A stretch of 64,000 nt of DNA from Fragilariopsis cylindrus CCMP1102 (lineage: Eukaryota > Bacillariophyta > Bacillariophyceae > Bacillariales > Bacillariaceae). The position numbers and the translations under genes were made by a program. Of this stretch, positions 47,522-57,618 are shown one piece after another. The notes beneath the pieces were generated by a model, which was not told where the DNA came from, ran no database searches, and saw only the letters and a program-made list of their open reading frames with translations. Position 1 is the stretch's first letter. The number at the start of each line of letters is the position of its first letter. Where the stretch lies: assembly GCA_900095095.1 (NCBI GenBank), contig FMBT01000343.1:62001-126000 (forward strand). The letters are read 5' to 3'.

Positions 47522-47812
47522 TTACTTTCTTCCACCACTACCACTACCATTGAGAAATACAGAAACCGCTGCCACCGCTACCGCTCCAACAGCTATACCG
47601 GCAAAAGAAGATTGTAGAACTAACTTTTTTTGTTGACTTGTAATTCTTTCTGCTTCCTCCTTCCGTTTTCTTTCTTCTTCTACCTGACTAGCTTCTTTGG
47701 GGACTTTTCGTTTTCGTTTTTTTCGTCGCTTTCGCCGTCGTTTCGTTCTATCATCATCATCATCAGCGTCGTTGTCATTATTGTTGTTATTTGTTGTTGC
47801 GTTCGTCGTCAT
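47522..47812 (-). CDS. Small basic tail-anchored protein, overlaps upstream gene by 4 bp
   Basis: No family recognised. 96 aa starting ATGACGACG at 47812. An Asn/Asp run (NNNNNDNDADDDDD) is followed by a strongly basic block (KRRRKRRKKRKRK), a charged helix (EEERKRKEEAERITSQQKK), and one C-terminal hydrophobic segment SFAGIAVGAVAVAAVSVF with a short Gly/Ser tail: tail-anchored topology. Its ATG overlaps the TGA of the upstream gene (ATGA). A 4-bp overlap is unusual in a nucleus; a one-base indel could fuse the two into one protein with a TM at each end. Coding status is moderately supported by the clear topology. Confidence 0.5.
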   Translation of the reverse strand: MTTNATTNNNNNDNDADDDDDRTKRRRKRRKKRKRKVPKEASQVEEERKRKEEAERITSQQKKLVLQSSFAGIAVGAVAVAAVSVFLNGSGSGGRK

Positions 47813-48387
47813 TTCGTTGCCCGCCAGAGTTCCCCCAATTCACCATCATTGTCGTCATTGTTATTTTTGCTGTTGCTGTTAGTGCCATCATCATCATTCA
47901 ATTTGGCTTTTCCTCCCCATACCATACGATCCATTCGTCCATCAAGATTCATATCTTGTCCACGTATCGCTGCTGTAATTTGTGGTGTTTTCGAATGTGC
48001 CATATTAACATCCTGCAGGTACAATCGTTTAATATGATCATCGAGGTCACCCTCATTTCTTCGGTACTTTTCATTATACCATCCTACAGTAAACAATCCG
48101 AAATCAATCAAAACGACAATGAAGTAAGTGTAAGTGTAAGTGTAAGATTATTATACCAAACATAATTATTATCTTCTATCAGATATATATATACATACAT
48201 ATATATATATATATATAGCATTCATCTTCATTTCCGTCACATCAATCAAAAATACCAGTCCCCTATTTTCATATTGAATAAAATGAGACATGTAACACTC
48301 ACCAAAGCCACATATGCTACCTAATATCAAGGTGTACATGGCAATTTGCGGCTGAATCCCGACGGTAATAGTGGGGCGCGGTGCCAT
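47809..48387 (-). CDS. Small single-pass membrane protein, possibly mitochondrial
   Basis: Family not recognised. Two exons (48387-48303, 48083-47809; 219-bp intron with GTGAGT and TGTAG) give 119 aa. The N-terminus MAPRPTITVGIQPQIAMYTLILGSICGFG|WYNEKYRR has a single TM split by the intron, followed by a basic region, as in small respiratory-chain accessory subunits. Next come DHIKRLYLQDVNMAHS and RGQDMNLDGRMDRMVWGG, conserved-looking, then a disordered Asn/Asp tail ending ELWRATK. The TGA overlaps the start of the next frame. Mitochondrial inner-membrane location is a guess from the size and the charge pattern. Confidence 0.65.
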
Positions 48388-49579
48388 CGTTGATTCTTTT
48401 TTTTGTCTCCCCGTTGGCTGTAGACGATAGAACTGTAAGGTTTGTCTACAGTAGTATCTTGATGTGATTTTGATGAATTTCGATTTGATTTCGATGTGTT
48501 CTCATGCTTTCTGCGCTTTTTCGAAGCTTTCTCATCTGCTTTTTCTCGACAAGAAATATTAATAATTATTTATTTGCTGGTATTCGTGACTGATCAATAC
48601 GGGACCAACTGCGCGCATGTATGCGCAAGCTAATTGAATCACAAAAAAGTTCAAATTCAAAATAACTTTTGAGAAAGTGCTCTTAACGCTCTATCCCTGG
48701 ACCATCTTCCGTGCATACGTGGATAAAAGTTTGTACGAAAAATTTAAAAAATCGCAGCCCCCTTATTTTAACACGTCATCAAATATCGAAAAAAATATTT
48801 AAAAACATTATTAACAAAATAATCGCATCCCCCAACCGCGCGATTTTTTATATTTTTTAGCGATTTTTTAGCGACTTGTTAGTGACGTGTTAACTAACAA
48901 GTCACTAACAAGTCACTAACAAGTCACTAACAAGTCACTAACAAGTCACTAACAAGTCACTAACAAGTCACTAACAAGTCACTAACAAGTCACTAACAAG
49001 TCAACTAACAAGTCACTAACAAGTCATATTGCTTGGTCCAGGTTTTCAACGAAAATTGTTAAAAAGTTAGGAATATCGTGTCGGCGAAATAAACGAATTG
49101 CACACGTTAAAGCGGAATCTGTCCGTATGGTGCCACTTTGACATATGTGTCGTTCACATACAAAGTTTACCGCTGCGATGAAGCCGACGACAATCTATTG
49201 TTCCTGTTGGTGACAACGACATGAAGAATAAGGATAAGAATGAGAATGAGGAGAAACGGTGGATCAAAAGCAAACATCCATACGGACACGATACGGACAA
49301 ATACGGACACGGACAGAAACAAAAATGCTGATGGGATCTTCACTAATAATAATAAATGGTCTGATTCCTACGGAAGTCAGTTAAGATAGAGAGAAGTAGT
49401 TTAATCAATTTAGATTTATTATTCATCTGGCATGCGCACAACACAAGTAATGCGTTAATTCTATTGTACTGCATTCTTTTTATTCATTTACTAACGCACA
49501 ATGTGTTTATTCTATATACAAAAATCATTACTATGATCTGCATACGTTGTTATTGGAAATGTATCCGTTAGGTTACGTT
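48388..49579. other. Intergenic region with 11-bp satellite
   Basis: About 1.2 kb separating ordinary host genes from the accessory block. It carries the 11-bp tandem array (separate entry). The rest is AT-rich without a gene; no terminal inverted repeat could be matched to sequence right of the transposase-like gene. Confidence 0.45.
48872..49026. repeat. 11-bp tandem array with inverted leading copy
   Basis: About 12 direct copies of CTAACAAGTCA from 48,892 to 49,026, with two slightly longer units (TCAACTAACAAG). The array is preceded by one copy in the opposite direction (GACTTGTTAGTGAC, 48,873-48,886), separated by GTGTTAA, so the left end can form a cruciform. Confidence 0.92.
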
Positions 49580-51250
49580 TTAAACTTGAAACAATGGATG
49601 ACCACTCTCTAAGTCGTACTGGACAAGAATACATATAGATTCCATCACCATTTTATGATGTTCAATACCATGCCTAAATTCTGTAGCAAGAATCTTAAAT
49701 CCTTTGATCCTAGAGTTGAATGTTTCCTGTCGGGACTTTGCTCGAGCTTTGAGTTCTTTCAATTCGGCGGAATCAGTTCTACGAGTGGTTGAAACAGTCT
49801 GCCCATCCTCTACTCTATAACTGCTATCAGCAATGGCTCTTTTACCTGCTGGGATCTTGTCTTTCAAAGATGGTTGGGGATTATCCTTATTACCGTCTCC
49901 GTATTGAAATATTGTGAGATCGTTCTTGCTCGCTGGATATGGACCTTTCATATGCACAAGACGATTTTGGCGGACAGCGACTGCTAGCTCATACGTTAAT
50001 GCTGCCCCATGAGATTTGTGAGAAAACCATTTTGAGCCAGGATCCTTTCGAACTTCATGAGTTTTGCAGTGCACCCCATCAACACTTATGATAAATATAT
50101 CGTTTTCATCAAGTTCACCGTCTTTGAACCACCTGATCTTTTTGTCTTTCAAAGCTTGGAATTGTTTGGTATACTTTTTCACAATCTCAGCATCTTGATA
50201 TCTAACACCCCAAAAAGCTTCAAGGATGGTGTAAGTGGGATAAGCTTTCAGCCAATGCAATGACATGAAGAAATGCTTCAATTTGAAATCTTTGTCCTTG
50301 ATGATCCTGTCTTCTTCTTCAATCTGATGAAAATCTCGGTGAAGCTTGGTTATTGCAATAGAAGATACCCCGTAGAGTGCCCTGAAACGTTCTTCGTTAC
50401 GCTCTTGTTTAACTCTTTTTTGTCGTATTTTAGTGTAACCGCAGAATTCCAAACCTGCGAACCTTATATCATCAACAGATTTTTGTGATGGTTCTTCATC
50501 AATCGTATTGTCTGTATCATTTATTGCAGCACTTGCTTGAGGAGTAATGCGTTCTCTTTCACGTGTACTTCCCCTCCCCTGTGCAGGTGCATTATTCACT
50601 AAGCTACCTCCATTGCGAATGAATAATCGACGTCGTGCTCCCGCTTTGATTTGCGCCGGACCTATACCACCACAAAGTCTTCCAGAAAGAAATAACGTTG
50701 AATGCTGCTGTATGTTATAATCAATCAACCTCTTATTATCTGACAATCGTTTGCCAGCAAATATGAAGTACTGATCGTTTATCACATCACTACCAATTCT
50801 ATCACCGATTTTTTGCTTAAGATCCGACACAGTTTCATATAAATCAACTACATAGGGAGTTTTATGTCGGTGAATAAATATGCATGCTGTCTTCGATTCG
50901 TGTGGTTCGCTGGGATCAGTCGGTGGTCGTTTCCGCCATACAGAGTAAAAAAGACCTGCGAAAGCGGACGCAACACAAAGAACTGCAAAAGTTTGAGCAT
51001 AATCTATATCGTTATCAGTGGTAACATATTCTTCAAAGAAACGATCCGTGGTGTGTGTGACTATTACGGTAGTGGTTGTTCCAAAAGTTTTACTGCAAGC
51101 AGAAAAATCGACGACGTCGTCAATGGGTGTGTTGATAAGATTATTGGCAGTTTCATTTCCCCCCTCGTCGCCGTGAAATCCATTTAAGAGGATGCAGATA
51201 CAAACGCATATGAAGGCGGCGAGAATACTGCAATTAGAAGGCGGCTTCAT
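49580..51250 (-). CDS. Membrane-anchored ubiquitin-like domain fused to PIF/Harbinger-type DDE domain
   Basis: 556 aa from the ATG at 51250 (MKPPSNCSILAAF); an in-frame ATG at 51349 would add a repeat-encoded stretch. Order: hydrophobic segment 7-24, Thr-rich loop, TM FAVLCVASAFAGLFYSVW (about 88-105), then a ubiquitin fold at about 120-195. Its end reads FIFAGKRLSDNKRLIDYNI then QQHSTLFLSGRLCGG, matching ubiquitin's IFAGKQLEDGRTLSDYNI...LRLRGG, with Gly-Gly at 194-195 but residues after it. Residues about 265-556 are DDE_Tnp_4-like: SVDGVHCKTHEV (Asp391), KNDLTIF (Asp444), AIADSSYR (Asp475), QETFNSRIKGFKIL (Glu509). PIF/Harbinger transposases use Asp-Asp-Glu, so the triad appears complete. 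No flanking terminal inverted repeats were found, so a domesticated gene is as likely as a live element. Confidence 0.8.
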   Translation of the reverse strand: MKPPSNCSILAAFICVCICILLNGFHGDEGGNETANNLINTPIDDVVDFSACSKTFGTTTTVIVTHTTDRFFEEYVTTDNDIDYAQTFAVLCVASAFAGLFYSVWRKRPPTDPSEPHESKTACIFIHRHKTPYVVDLYETVSDLKQKIGDRIGSDVINDQYFIFAGKRLSDNKRLIDYNIQQHSTLFLSGRLCGGIGPAQIKAGARRRLFIRNGGSLVNNAPAQGRGSTRERERITPQASAAINDTDNTIDEEPSQKSVDDIRFAGLEFCGYTKIRQKRVKQERNEERFRALYGVSSIAITKLHRDFHQIEEEDRIIKDKDFKLKHFFMSLHWLKAYPTYTILEAFWGVRYQDAEIVKKYTKQFQALKDKKIRWFKDGELDENDIFIISVDGVHCKTHEVRKDPGSKWFSHKSHGAALTYELAVAVRQNRLVHMKGPYPASKNDLTIFQYGDGNKDNPQPSLKDKIPAGKRAIADSSYRVEDGQTVSTTRRTDSAELKELKARAKSRQETFNSRIKGFKILATEFRHGIEHHKMVMESICILVQYDLESGHPLFQV

Positions 51251-51858
51251 ATTTATACCATGGGTCACGTGCATTGCATTAGCTATATGAGGAAGGATGG
51301 AGACATGGAAGGAAGGAAGGAAGGAAGGAAGGAAAGAGATGAGGTGCATCTAAAAATCATTTCGATTGGTTTGAGCGCCATTTCGCTTCTCATTAGCATC
51401 AGTATTCCACCCATTGTCAAGTTATTTTCTTTGCCCGTCCTGGATGGAAATTTTGGAGACGACACATGAAAAAAATCACATCGTTTCGAATAATTTCAAA
51501 GGTACCCCCCCCCCCCTTATAAAACTTTTCTCCCGTAGGTTTCTACAGGACTTTCAGTACCAGAGATCCAATAATTCATCTATTTGAGACAAAAAAAAAG
51601 CGGAGTTGTTGTAACTTTTTTTTGCCCTTAAAAAAAGTTCACGATGAACATTTTTAACACATGATAAAAAGGAACGCATCGTATTTGTATTAGACAACAA
51701 ACAAACTGATGAAAAAACCAGGCGTCCGTGTCAATAAAGTTTCAATAAAATGAATCAGAATTTCTCCTACAAAAGAAGTACAAGTTTACTGTTGTTACTA
51801 GTGTTATCATGGGTGCTCATAATATGTATTGAATTCAAATTAAAAGACAAGCATCAAC
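51251..51858. other. Divergent gap with GGAA repeat and C-run
   Basis: About 600 bp between divergent genes. A (GGAA)n run at 51,307-51,332 and a C11 run at 51,506-51,516. Should hold two promoters; no gene seen. Confidence 0.45.
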
Positions 51859-52590
51859 ATGGATACTAAAGCAATCGTAGCGAGACAGCGTCTTCAGGCA
51901 ATGGTGGAAAAGAAAAAGATGGAGGAGGAGAAGAAGCTGATGGAGAAGAAGCTGAACGACTTGGTCAATCAGCTTCAGGAGATGGAGGAGAAAAAGAAGC
52001 AGGCAATGAAGCAGGCGACGGAGAAGGTAAAGAAGTTGATCTTGCAGATGATTGAGACTTTGGAGGTAATGGAGAAGAAAAATGAGGTGCTGGAGGAAAT
52101 GATGGTGCAGGTGATGGAGCAGGAGAAAGAGAAGGGGAAACGCATTGATGGGATCTTAACTGCGGATGAACACCATGTTTGGCATACAGAAGAACCTCTT
52201 TCTCTAGATGCGATGACATTGAAAGCCCGGGAGACAGACCCAGGATTTACACCAGTTGCTTGTGGTACTATTAATAAGTATGGTAGATTTGAAATGATTC
52301 CTTGGGCAGAGGGTTTGAAAAGAGAAGCAAATGGTACATTAAAGACTAAGACATCATTCACCAAGTCTGGAGGCAAATCTTTTATGAAACAAATTGCATC
52401 CGGAAGAGTGAAGATGCAGTTCACTTGTGAATATTGCCACACAGGTGCACGAGGTGTGGAACCGCTCAAGCAATGTGGGGACTGCATGGTCGCTGCATAC
52501 TGCAGTAAGGAATGTCAAACTATTCACTGGAAGAAGCATAAGCATGTTTGTCGTATCATGAAAAAGGAAGGACGTGGACTATTATACTAG
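51859..52590 (+). CDS. MYND zinc-finger protein with N-terminal coiled coil
   Basis: 243 aa, single exon. Residues 1-95 are a highly charged Glu/Lys/Met coiled coil (KKMEEEKKLMEKKLNDL, METLEVMEKK-like heptads). A middle segment (HVWHTEEPLSLDAM, FTPVACGTINKYGRFEMIPW) is not recognised. The C-terminus is a MYND finger: CEYCHTGARG, CGDCMVAAYCSKECQ, IHWKKHKHVC, giving the C-x2-C...C-x2-C...C-x3-C...H-x3-C zinc pattern. MYND fingers bind proline-rich peptides in partner proteins; the neighbouring gene encodes Pro-rich tracts (SPPPSPSPSPP), a possible but untested partner. Diatoms have large MYND families. Confidence 0.85.
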   Translation: MDTKAIVARQRLQAMVEKKKMEEEKKLMEKKLNDLVNQLQEMEEKKKQAMKQATEKVKKLILQMIETLEVMEKKNEVLEEMMVQVMEQEKEKGKRIDGILTADEHHVWHTEEPLSLDAMTLKARETDPGFTPVACGTINKYGRFEMIPWAEGLKREANGTLKTKTSFTKSGGKSFMKQIASGRVKMQFTCEYCHTGARGVEPLKQCGDCMVAAYCSKECQTIHWKKHKHVCRIMKKEGRGLLY

Positions 52591-52830
52591 GACAAGTAGA
52601 AAATATAATAATACTAAGTAAATATTATTATTAAATAGTTATTTAATTATTTGGATGGCAAACGCACAAAGCATTTACGCCTCCTCGTATACTCTACAGC
52701 TAATATACTCCTTTAACTTATTAAGAAACGATCCAGCCTCATTAAACGATCGAATGGGATCAAGAGACGAAGAAGTATTAGATTTATCATCATCAAACGA
52801 ATGGAACGAATCAACAGGAATAGAGTACAG

Positions 52831-55800
52831 TCATTCATCCTCCTCCTTCTGTTCCTCGATCTCCATCTCCTCTTTCTCCTCTCCTCCCTGCTGCATCAAT
52901 ACTTCCTCCTTGGATATTTTGGCAATATTTTTCATTTGATCCGAGAGTGTGAAATTTTCACGAGGTGTTTGGGACCTCCCACGTGCCTGTCGTGATTGCG
53001 ATCGAGTACGACGTACAGTCTGATTACTTGTTGCTGCCGCAGTACTTGTTCTTGTTGCCACCACAGCTCCATCGAAAGCAACTGGCTTACCATTATTCCA
53101 CCTTTGCCTTTGTTCTTCCAAATCTCCTTGGCTAGTTGTGGTTTGTACTTCGACCAGCATATCTCCTTGGACTCTTCTAGTAGCAACTTTCGTACTCCTC
53201 TTAGCCCTACTATTATTTTGTTGTTGATTCAACCTTTTGTCCAACCGTACACCCGTTTGTAAATGACCCTTTCTCTGCGCTCGAAAGGCTTCTATACGTT
53301 CATCTGGAGTAGTTACAGTAGTTGTTGCCTTCCCACCACTACGTTCAAAATGATCCTCACGATCGTCGTTGCTGCCCATTGAGAATGTGGGAGAGCGAAC
53401 AGGAGGGGGAAGCGCAGTACGTTGCACTTCAGCAATACGACGTTGCTCTGCAATTGCAATACGTTGCTCTTCAGCAATACGACGTTGCTCTGCAATTGCA
53501 ATACGTTGCTCTTCAGCAATACGACGTTGATCTTCAGTACGAGGTTGCACTTCAGCAATACGACGTTGCTCTGCAATTGCAATACGTTGCTCTTCAGCAA
53601 TACGACGTTGATCTTCAGTACGACGTTGCTCTTCAACGTCTGTTGTTGTTGTTGTTGTTGTTGTTGTTGGTTGCACTATTGGTTGGTCCACAATATTTAA
53701 CCCACCCAGTTGATCTTCTAGATCATCAAACAAAGAAAATGACCCGGGACTGTCTGCTTTAACGGGTTCATCAAGGGGGCTTGGTGGCAGATCTGCGTCA
53801 TCGGCAGATAAAGCCTTCATAGGAACGGACAGACTCGTATCTAGTCCAGTAGTTTTAATACCAAGAGGTGTAGACAATAAATCCGAAGAAATACTAGTAT
53901 CAATAGAAAATCTATTCATAACTCTTCTGATCTTGCCCTCTTTTCGAGGTGAAGGGGCTGATAACTTTCTCTCGTCGTCGGCCTTAAACCGCTCGTGGTG
54001 GCGCTTCGCATTCTGTAGCAATCCAGTTTGTTGTTGTTGCTGTTGTTGTGTGGGTACAGCAGCAGAAGACATAATAGAAGGTGGAGTGGGATCTACAGAT
54101 GGAACGGTAGGAGTAGCAGATGCTTTTCGAAGAACAATCATATTTTTGAGTTGGCGACGACGGCGGCGTCGTCGTTCAGACTCGGCATTTCGTTTAGACT
54201 TAACATCTTTGGCATCTTTGATTTCGATTCGTCGGCGATCCTCACGGTCTTGGCGTTCTAGGCACTCGACCTCATGACGGAGCTGTCTGTCTATGCGTTC
54301 GATATCTTCTTGTAAGCGTTCACGCTCAAGGGCTTGGCGTTCGATTTCTTCATTGGCTTCTTGGGCCTCTTGGGCCTCTTGGGCTTCACGGGCTTCTTGG
54401 GCTTCTTGGGCTTCTTGGGCTTCACGGGCTTCACGGGCTTCTTGGGCTTCACGGGCTAGGATTTGTTCTTGGCTTTGGCTTTCGACTTCTTCAGGAATGC
54501 GATCATCTTCGCCTGTATCCATAGGTTCTGATGACGGAGGATCAGATCTCCTGCTACTATCGTGACTAGCTTCGCACTCGCCTAAGAAGATACAATGGTG
54601 AAATGTGGTAAAATAATAGAAAGGGAAAGCGATATCGTAAGAAAAAATAATAAACTAAATTAACGCATTACGTTTAAATTGTACTTTGGATGACAGCGTA
54701 AATTCTAACCTGCATGAGAAATTCTTGTCCCTTTCGCAATAGAAATGGGTCTGCTCGATTTCTTGTGTATACCTTCGACCTGCATTTCCGAAGCTTCAAT
54801 ATAAAACTCCCAAAAAACTTTCATACAATACTGAATATGTTCAGTTTCTGTACCGCATTCGTCAATATCCATGAATGGATTTTGAACAACTTCAATTTTC
54901 ACGTCTAGCAAATAGTCCTCTCTATCCCTCGTCGCATAGGGATTGAAGTATTTGTTATTAAGTGTAATGTCCTTGAATAAGTCTGACTTAACTCGGTAGA
55001 CGTCAACAACCGTGTTTTCTTTTGGACTGCGCTTCATTTCGTTTTCAAGTGCAGCTTGATTTTGGTACAGTGGATCGCACGTTGCCATGAATACACCTGC
55101 TTCTTTTGTTTTCGCTTCGTCTGTATTTCGAGCCTTGGCATCGGCAATCATTGCACCAGGTACGATAGGTCTTCTGATCTTAATAGTATTCACCATTCCT
55201 GTACTTTCTTCGACTCCAAGAGTTGCCCGATAATAGCCATGTATCAAATAGTCGTTCATATCATGGAGGGGTTTTTGAAGAATAACCTTCGTGACGCTCG
55301 TCCCATCATGGGTCATAGTCTTTTCAGCGTAAAAAGTTAGCACATCACAATCAAGACGGACTTTTTCATCAAGGTTGAGTTCCTTAACTGGCAACTCCTT
55401 AGTTGGCAACTCATTGGGGTCCATATTTCCTTTTTCAGTCGGATGATAGTTTTGGGTATGTTGAGATCTTGAAGGAGGGGGTGATGGAGAGGGTGATGGA
55501 GGGGGTGATGGAGATCTTGAAGGAGGGGATGGTGGAGCAGGTGAAGACAAAGGAGTTGAAGCAGGCGAAGTAGGAGGAGGAGGAGGAGGAGAAATTTGGG
55601 TTGGATCGGTAGAATTGAGTTTATACCTTCTTTTTCCTTCTATTTCTGGTCGACAGAGATTATACACACGACTTTGAATGCGAGTTCTTAACACAGACCC
55701 CAATTCTCCAAACAATTTTGTATCTTTATCGAAATGGGCAAAGTACTCACTTCGTAGTATATTTAAATTGAGCAGTAAGTTTTGAATTGCCAACTCGCTT

Positions 55801-56117
55801 GCTTCAGGGATTTGAGATTTTGTTGATCGTGATGTTTTGTTGCCTTTATTTTTTGAGACTCCCGAACGAGAACGATGCATTTTTTTTTTGTGAGAGTGTG
55901 GTTTTTTTTTTGTGAGAGTGTTTCTTTTTTTTGTACGGTGCTTTTGAGCGATGAGTCCGTTCGTTTTCTTTCTTTCCTTCTTTCCCCTCGCTACACAGCA
56001 GCACGCAAAAACTGCCATTACACGGGATTGCTCTAAGCACAACGATGCCACCGCTGTCGTTACAAGTTTCAGGTTTTGTTGTGAAGTCACCTGCCCTTCC
56101 ATGTGCTCGCTGTTCAT
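52831..56117 (-). CDS. Long coiled-coil protein with Pro-rich and EAQ/RIAEEQ repeats
   Basis: No family recognised. Two exons (56117-54710 and 54581-52831; intron 128 bp, phase 1, joining SHA|GECEASH) give 1,052 aa; an in-frame ATG at 55880 (MHRSRSG) is an alternative start, giving 973 aa. Order: basic Lys/Arg N-terminus, a Pro/Ser tract (about 180-225), a globular-looking domain at about 240-470 (VRLDCDVLTFYAEK, DYLIHGYYRATLGV, IQYCMKVFWEFYIE), then a coiled coil made of REAQEAQ repeats (54,350-54,470), a poly-Arg block, and 20-residue RIAEEQRIAIAEQR repeats (53,430-53,640). It ends in an acidic EEKEEMEIEEQKEEDE. Looks like a scaffold or cytoskeletal protein. Repeats are probably length-variable. 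Confidence 0.7.
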
Positions 56118-56598
56118 TCACGCGAACGTAACAAAAATATCATGTGAAACTAGTCGTTGCAAGATTCAAAAATCACGTTCCGTGTCACACATCTATGTAA
56201 TTATATGAAAACGAGCCACCTGTAGTAATAACCTACCTAGCAAGCTAGACTGATAAGATTAAGTTATATGAGCGATTGCCATTTAGGATTGGCCTGCTGA
56301 TATGGATAAATTCAAACAGTATAAGCGATTGGCAGTTGGCGCTGGCTGACTGATCAGTTAGATTCGAACAGCATTAAGCGATTGAATCTAGCCTGATATA
56401 GTCCGTCCACAATACAAGCATCGATTCAATCTCAATACTTCAAACAGTATAAGCGATTGGCAGTTGGCGCTTGCTATGCTGATAGATTAGTTGGGTTCGA
56501 ACAGCATTAAGCGATTGAACCTGACATAGCCCGTCCTCCAAATAAACAATTCAAGCATCGATTCAATCTCAATACTTGCAGTTTACATAAAATACAAC
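56118..56598. promoter_or_regulatory. Promoter region built of about 130-bp repeats with AAGCGATTG motifs
   Basis: Between the coiled-coil gene (-) and the hydrophobic gene (+). Two imperfect tandem units contain AAGCGATTG at 56323, 56376, 56451 and 56509, with a variant GAGCGATTG at 56270. The units share CAGTATAAGCGATTGGCAG and CAAGCATCGATTCAATCTC. Likely a cis-regulatory array; the bound factor is unknown. Confidence 0.55.
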
Positions 56599-57618
56599 AT
56601 GGAATTCTTCCACTTGAATGCCGATAGTCCCCTTTGGCTGTTCCTTCGTGAACTCGTTTACATTACCAACATCCTTCGTGAACTCACTTACTTCCACCTC
56701 CGTTCGCTGCTGCCTTTTCGTGAAAGAGTTCGCGTAATTGTTGACGAGATCACTGGTGTTATTTTCCCCCAGTTGCTTCACTTGCTACTCCTTCTTTGCA
56801 AATTCATCATCATCGAAGTTCACCTCTTTATCATCCATACTTTCGGATTCCATTTCATCCACACAATTGGTATTCTTGCCATTATCTTCGGCATCATCTT
56901 CGGCACCATTATGTTGCTTAAATTGCTTTCGCGAGCTGCTGTGGCAGTCGCGAAGAAGATTGGCATTTACAAGTCAAATGGAAAAGGAGAAAAAAATATT
57001 ACCGATGACTACGAAATTGTCGACGAGCCAGCCTCCTGTGAAGTGTTTCCATACCGAAATCATCAATCCAATAGTTTCGACAATAGTACCGATGATGAGA
57101 CTGTCAAAGATGTCGATACTACCGATGATCAAAATCAAACAGGAATCGAAAGAAAAGACGTCGATACTACCGATGATCTAAATCAAACAGAAATCGAAAG
57201 AATCAAGGCTAGGTTCGATAGAGATCATCGTACCGAGATTGAGATGCATCGTACCGAGATTGAGATGATTGAGATGGGCCGTTCAACAAGCACGAAGATC
57301 GCCTTCGATGTCGCTGATCACAACAGCTCTGCTAGTACCGATGGAGGCGACTTAGAACGATCGCGAATGATTGAGATGATTGAGATGGGCCGGACAGAGG
57401 ATGAAGGTATCGTCGTGGATACCTCCGATGAAGAAGTTATTTCTGTCGTGTCTGTGTCGTCTGAGTCGTCTCGCTTTTCCAATGTGTTGCGTGCACTTGA
57501 CTACGAACACCTTCGGACGTCTCCTTTGTTTAGTGACCTTCAAAACGACGAAATCTTTGATATCCTCGATGAAATCAATGGACTTTGCTCGATGAAATCA
57601 ACGGACGTTGCTCGATGA
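56599..57618 (+). CDS. Hydrophobic N-terminus protein with Asp/Thr and EIEM repeats
   Basis: No family recognised. 339 aa, single exon, ATG at 56599 just after a repeat-rich promoter. Residues about 1-115 are hydrophobic with LLHLLLLLCKFIIIEVHLF and then FIHTIGILAIIFGIIFGTI as likely TM segments; an earlier LRELTYFHLRSLLPFRERV part may be a membrane-associated helix. The rest is acidic and repeated: KDVDTTDDQNQTGIER / KDVDTTDDLNQTEIER, HRTEIEMHRTEIEMIEMGR and RMIEMIEMGR. The end (SPLFSDLQNDEIFDILDEI) looks helical. At nucleotide level the 3' end continues a 23-bp CTCGATGAAATCAACGGACG repeat past the stop. It lies 0.8 kb before the giant J-domain/Ulp1 gene on the same strand. Confidence 0.6.
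   Translation: MEFFHLNADSPLWLFLRELVYITNILRELTYFHLRSLLPFRERVRVIVDEITGVIFPQLLHLLLLLCKFIIIEVHLFIIHTFGFHFIHTIGILAIIFGIIFGTIMLLKLLSRAAVAVAKKIGIYKSNGKGEKNITDDYEIVDEPASCEVFPYRNHQSNSFDNSTDDETVKDVDTTDDQNQTGIERKDVDTTDDLNQTEIERIKARFDRDHRTEIEMHRTEIEMIEMGRSTSTKIAFDVADHNSSASTDGGDLERSRMIEMIEMGRTEDEGIVVDTSDEEVISVVSVSSESSRFSNVLRALDYEHLRTSPLFSDLQNDEIFDILDEINGLCSMKSTDVAR

Noticed and set aside
48388-51858. Terminal inverted repeats bounding the ubiquitin-DDE gene
   Set aside because: Compared both flanks by eye and found no matching inverted ends or 3-bp target duplication; a computed search could still find short ones.
53313-53762. Repeated VLLKSNV / QYVALQQYD frames
   Set aside because: Other-frame readings of the RIAEEQ coding repeats of the coiled-coil gene.
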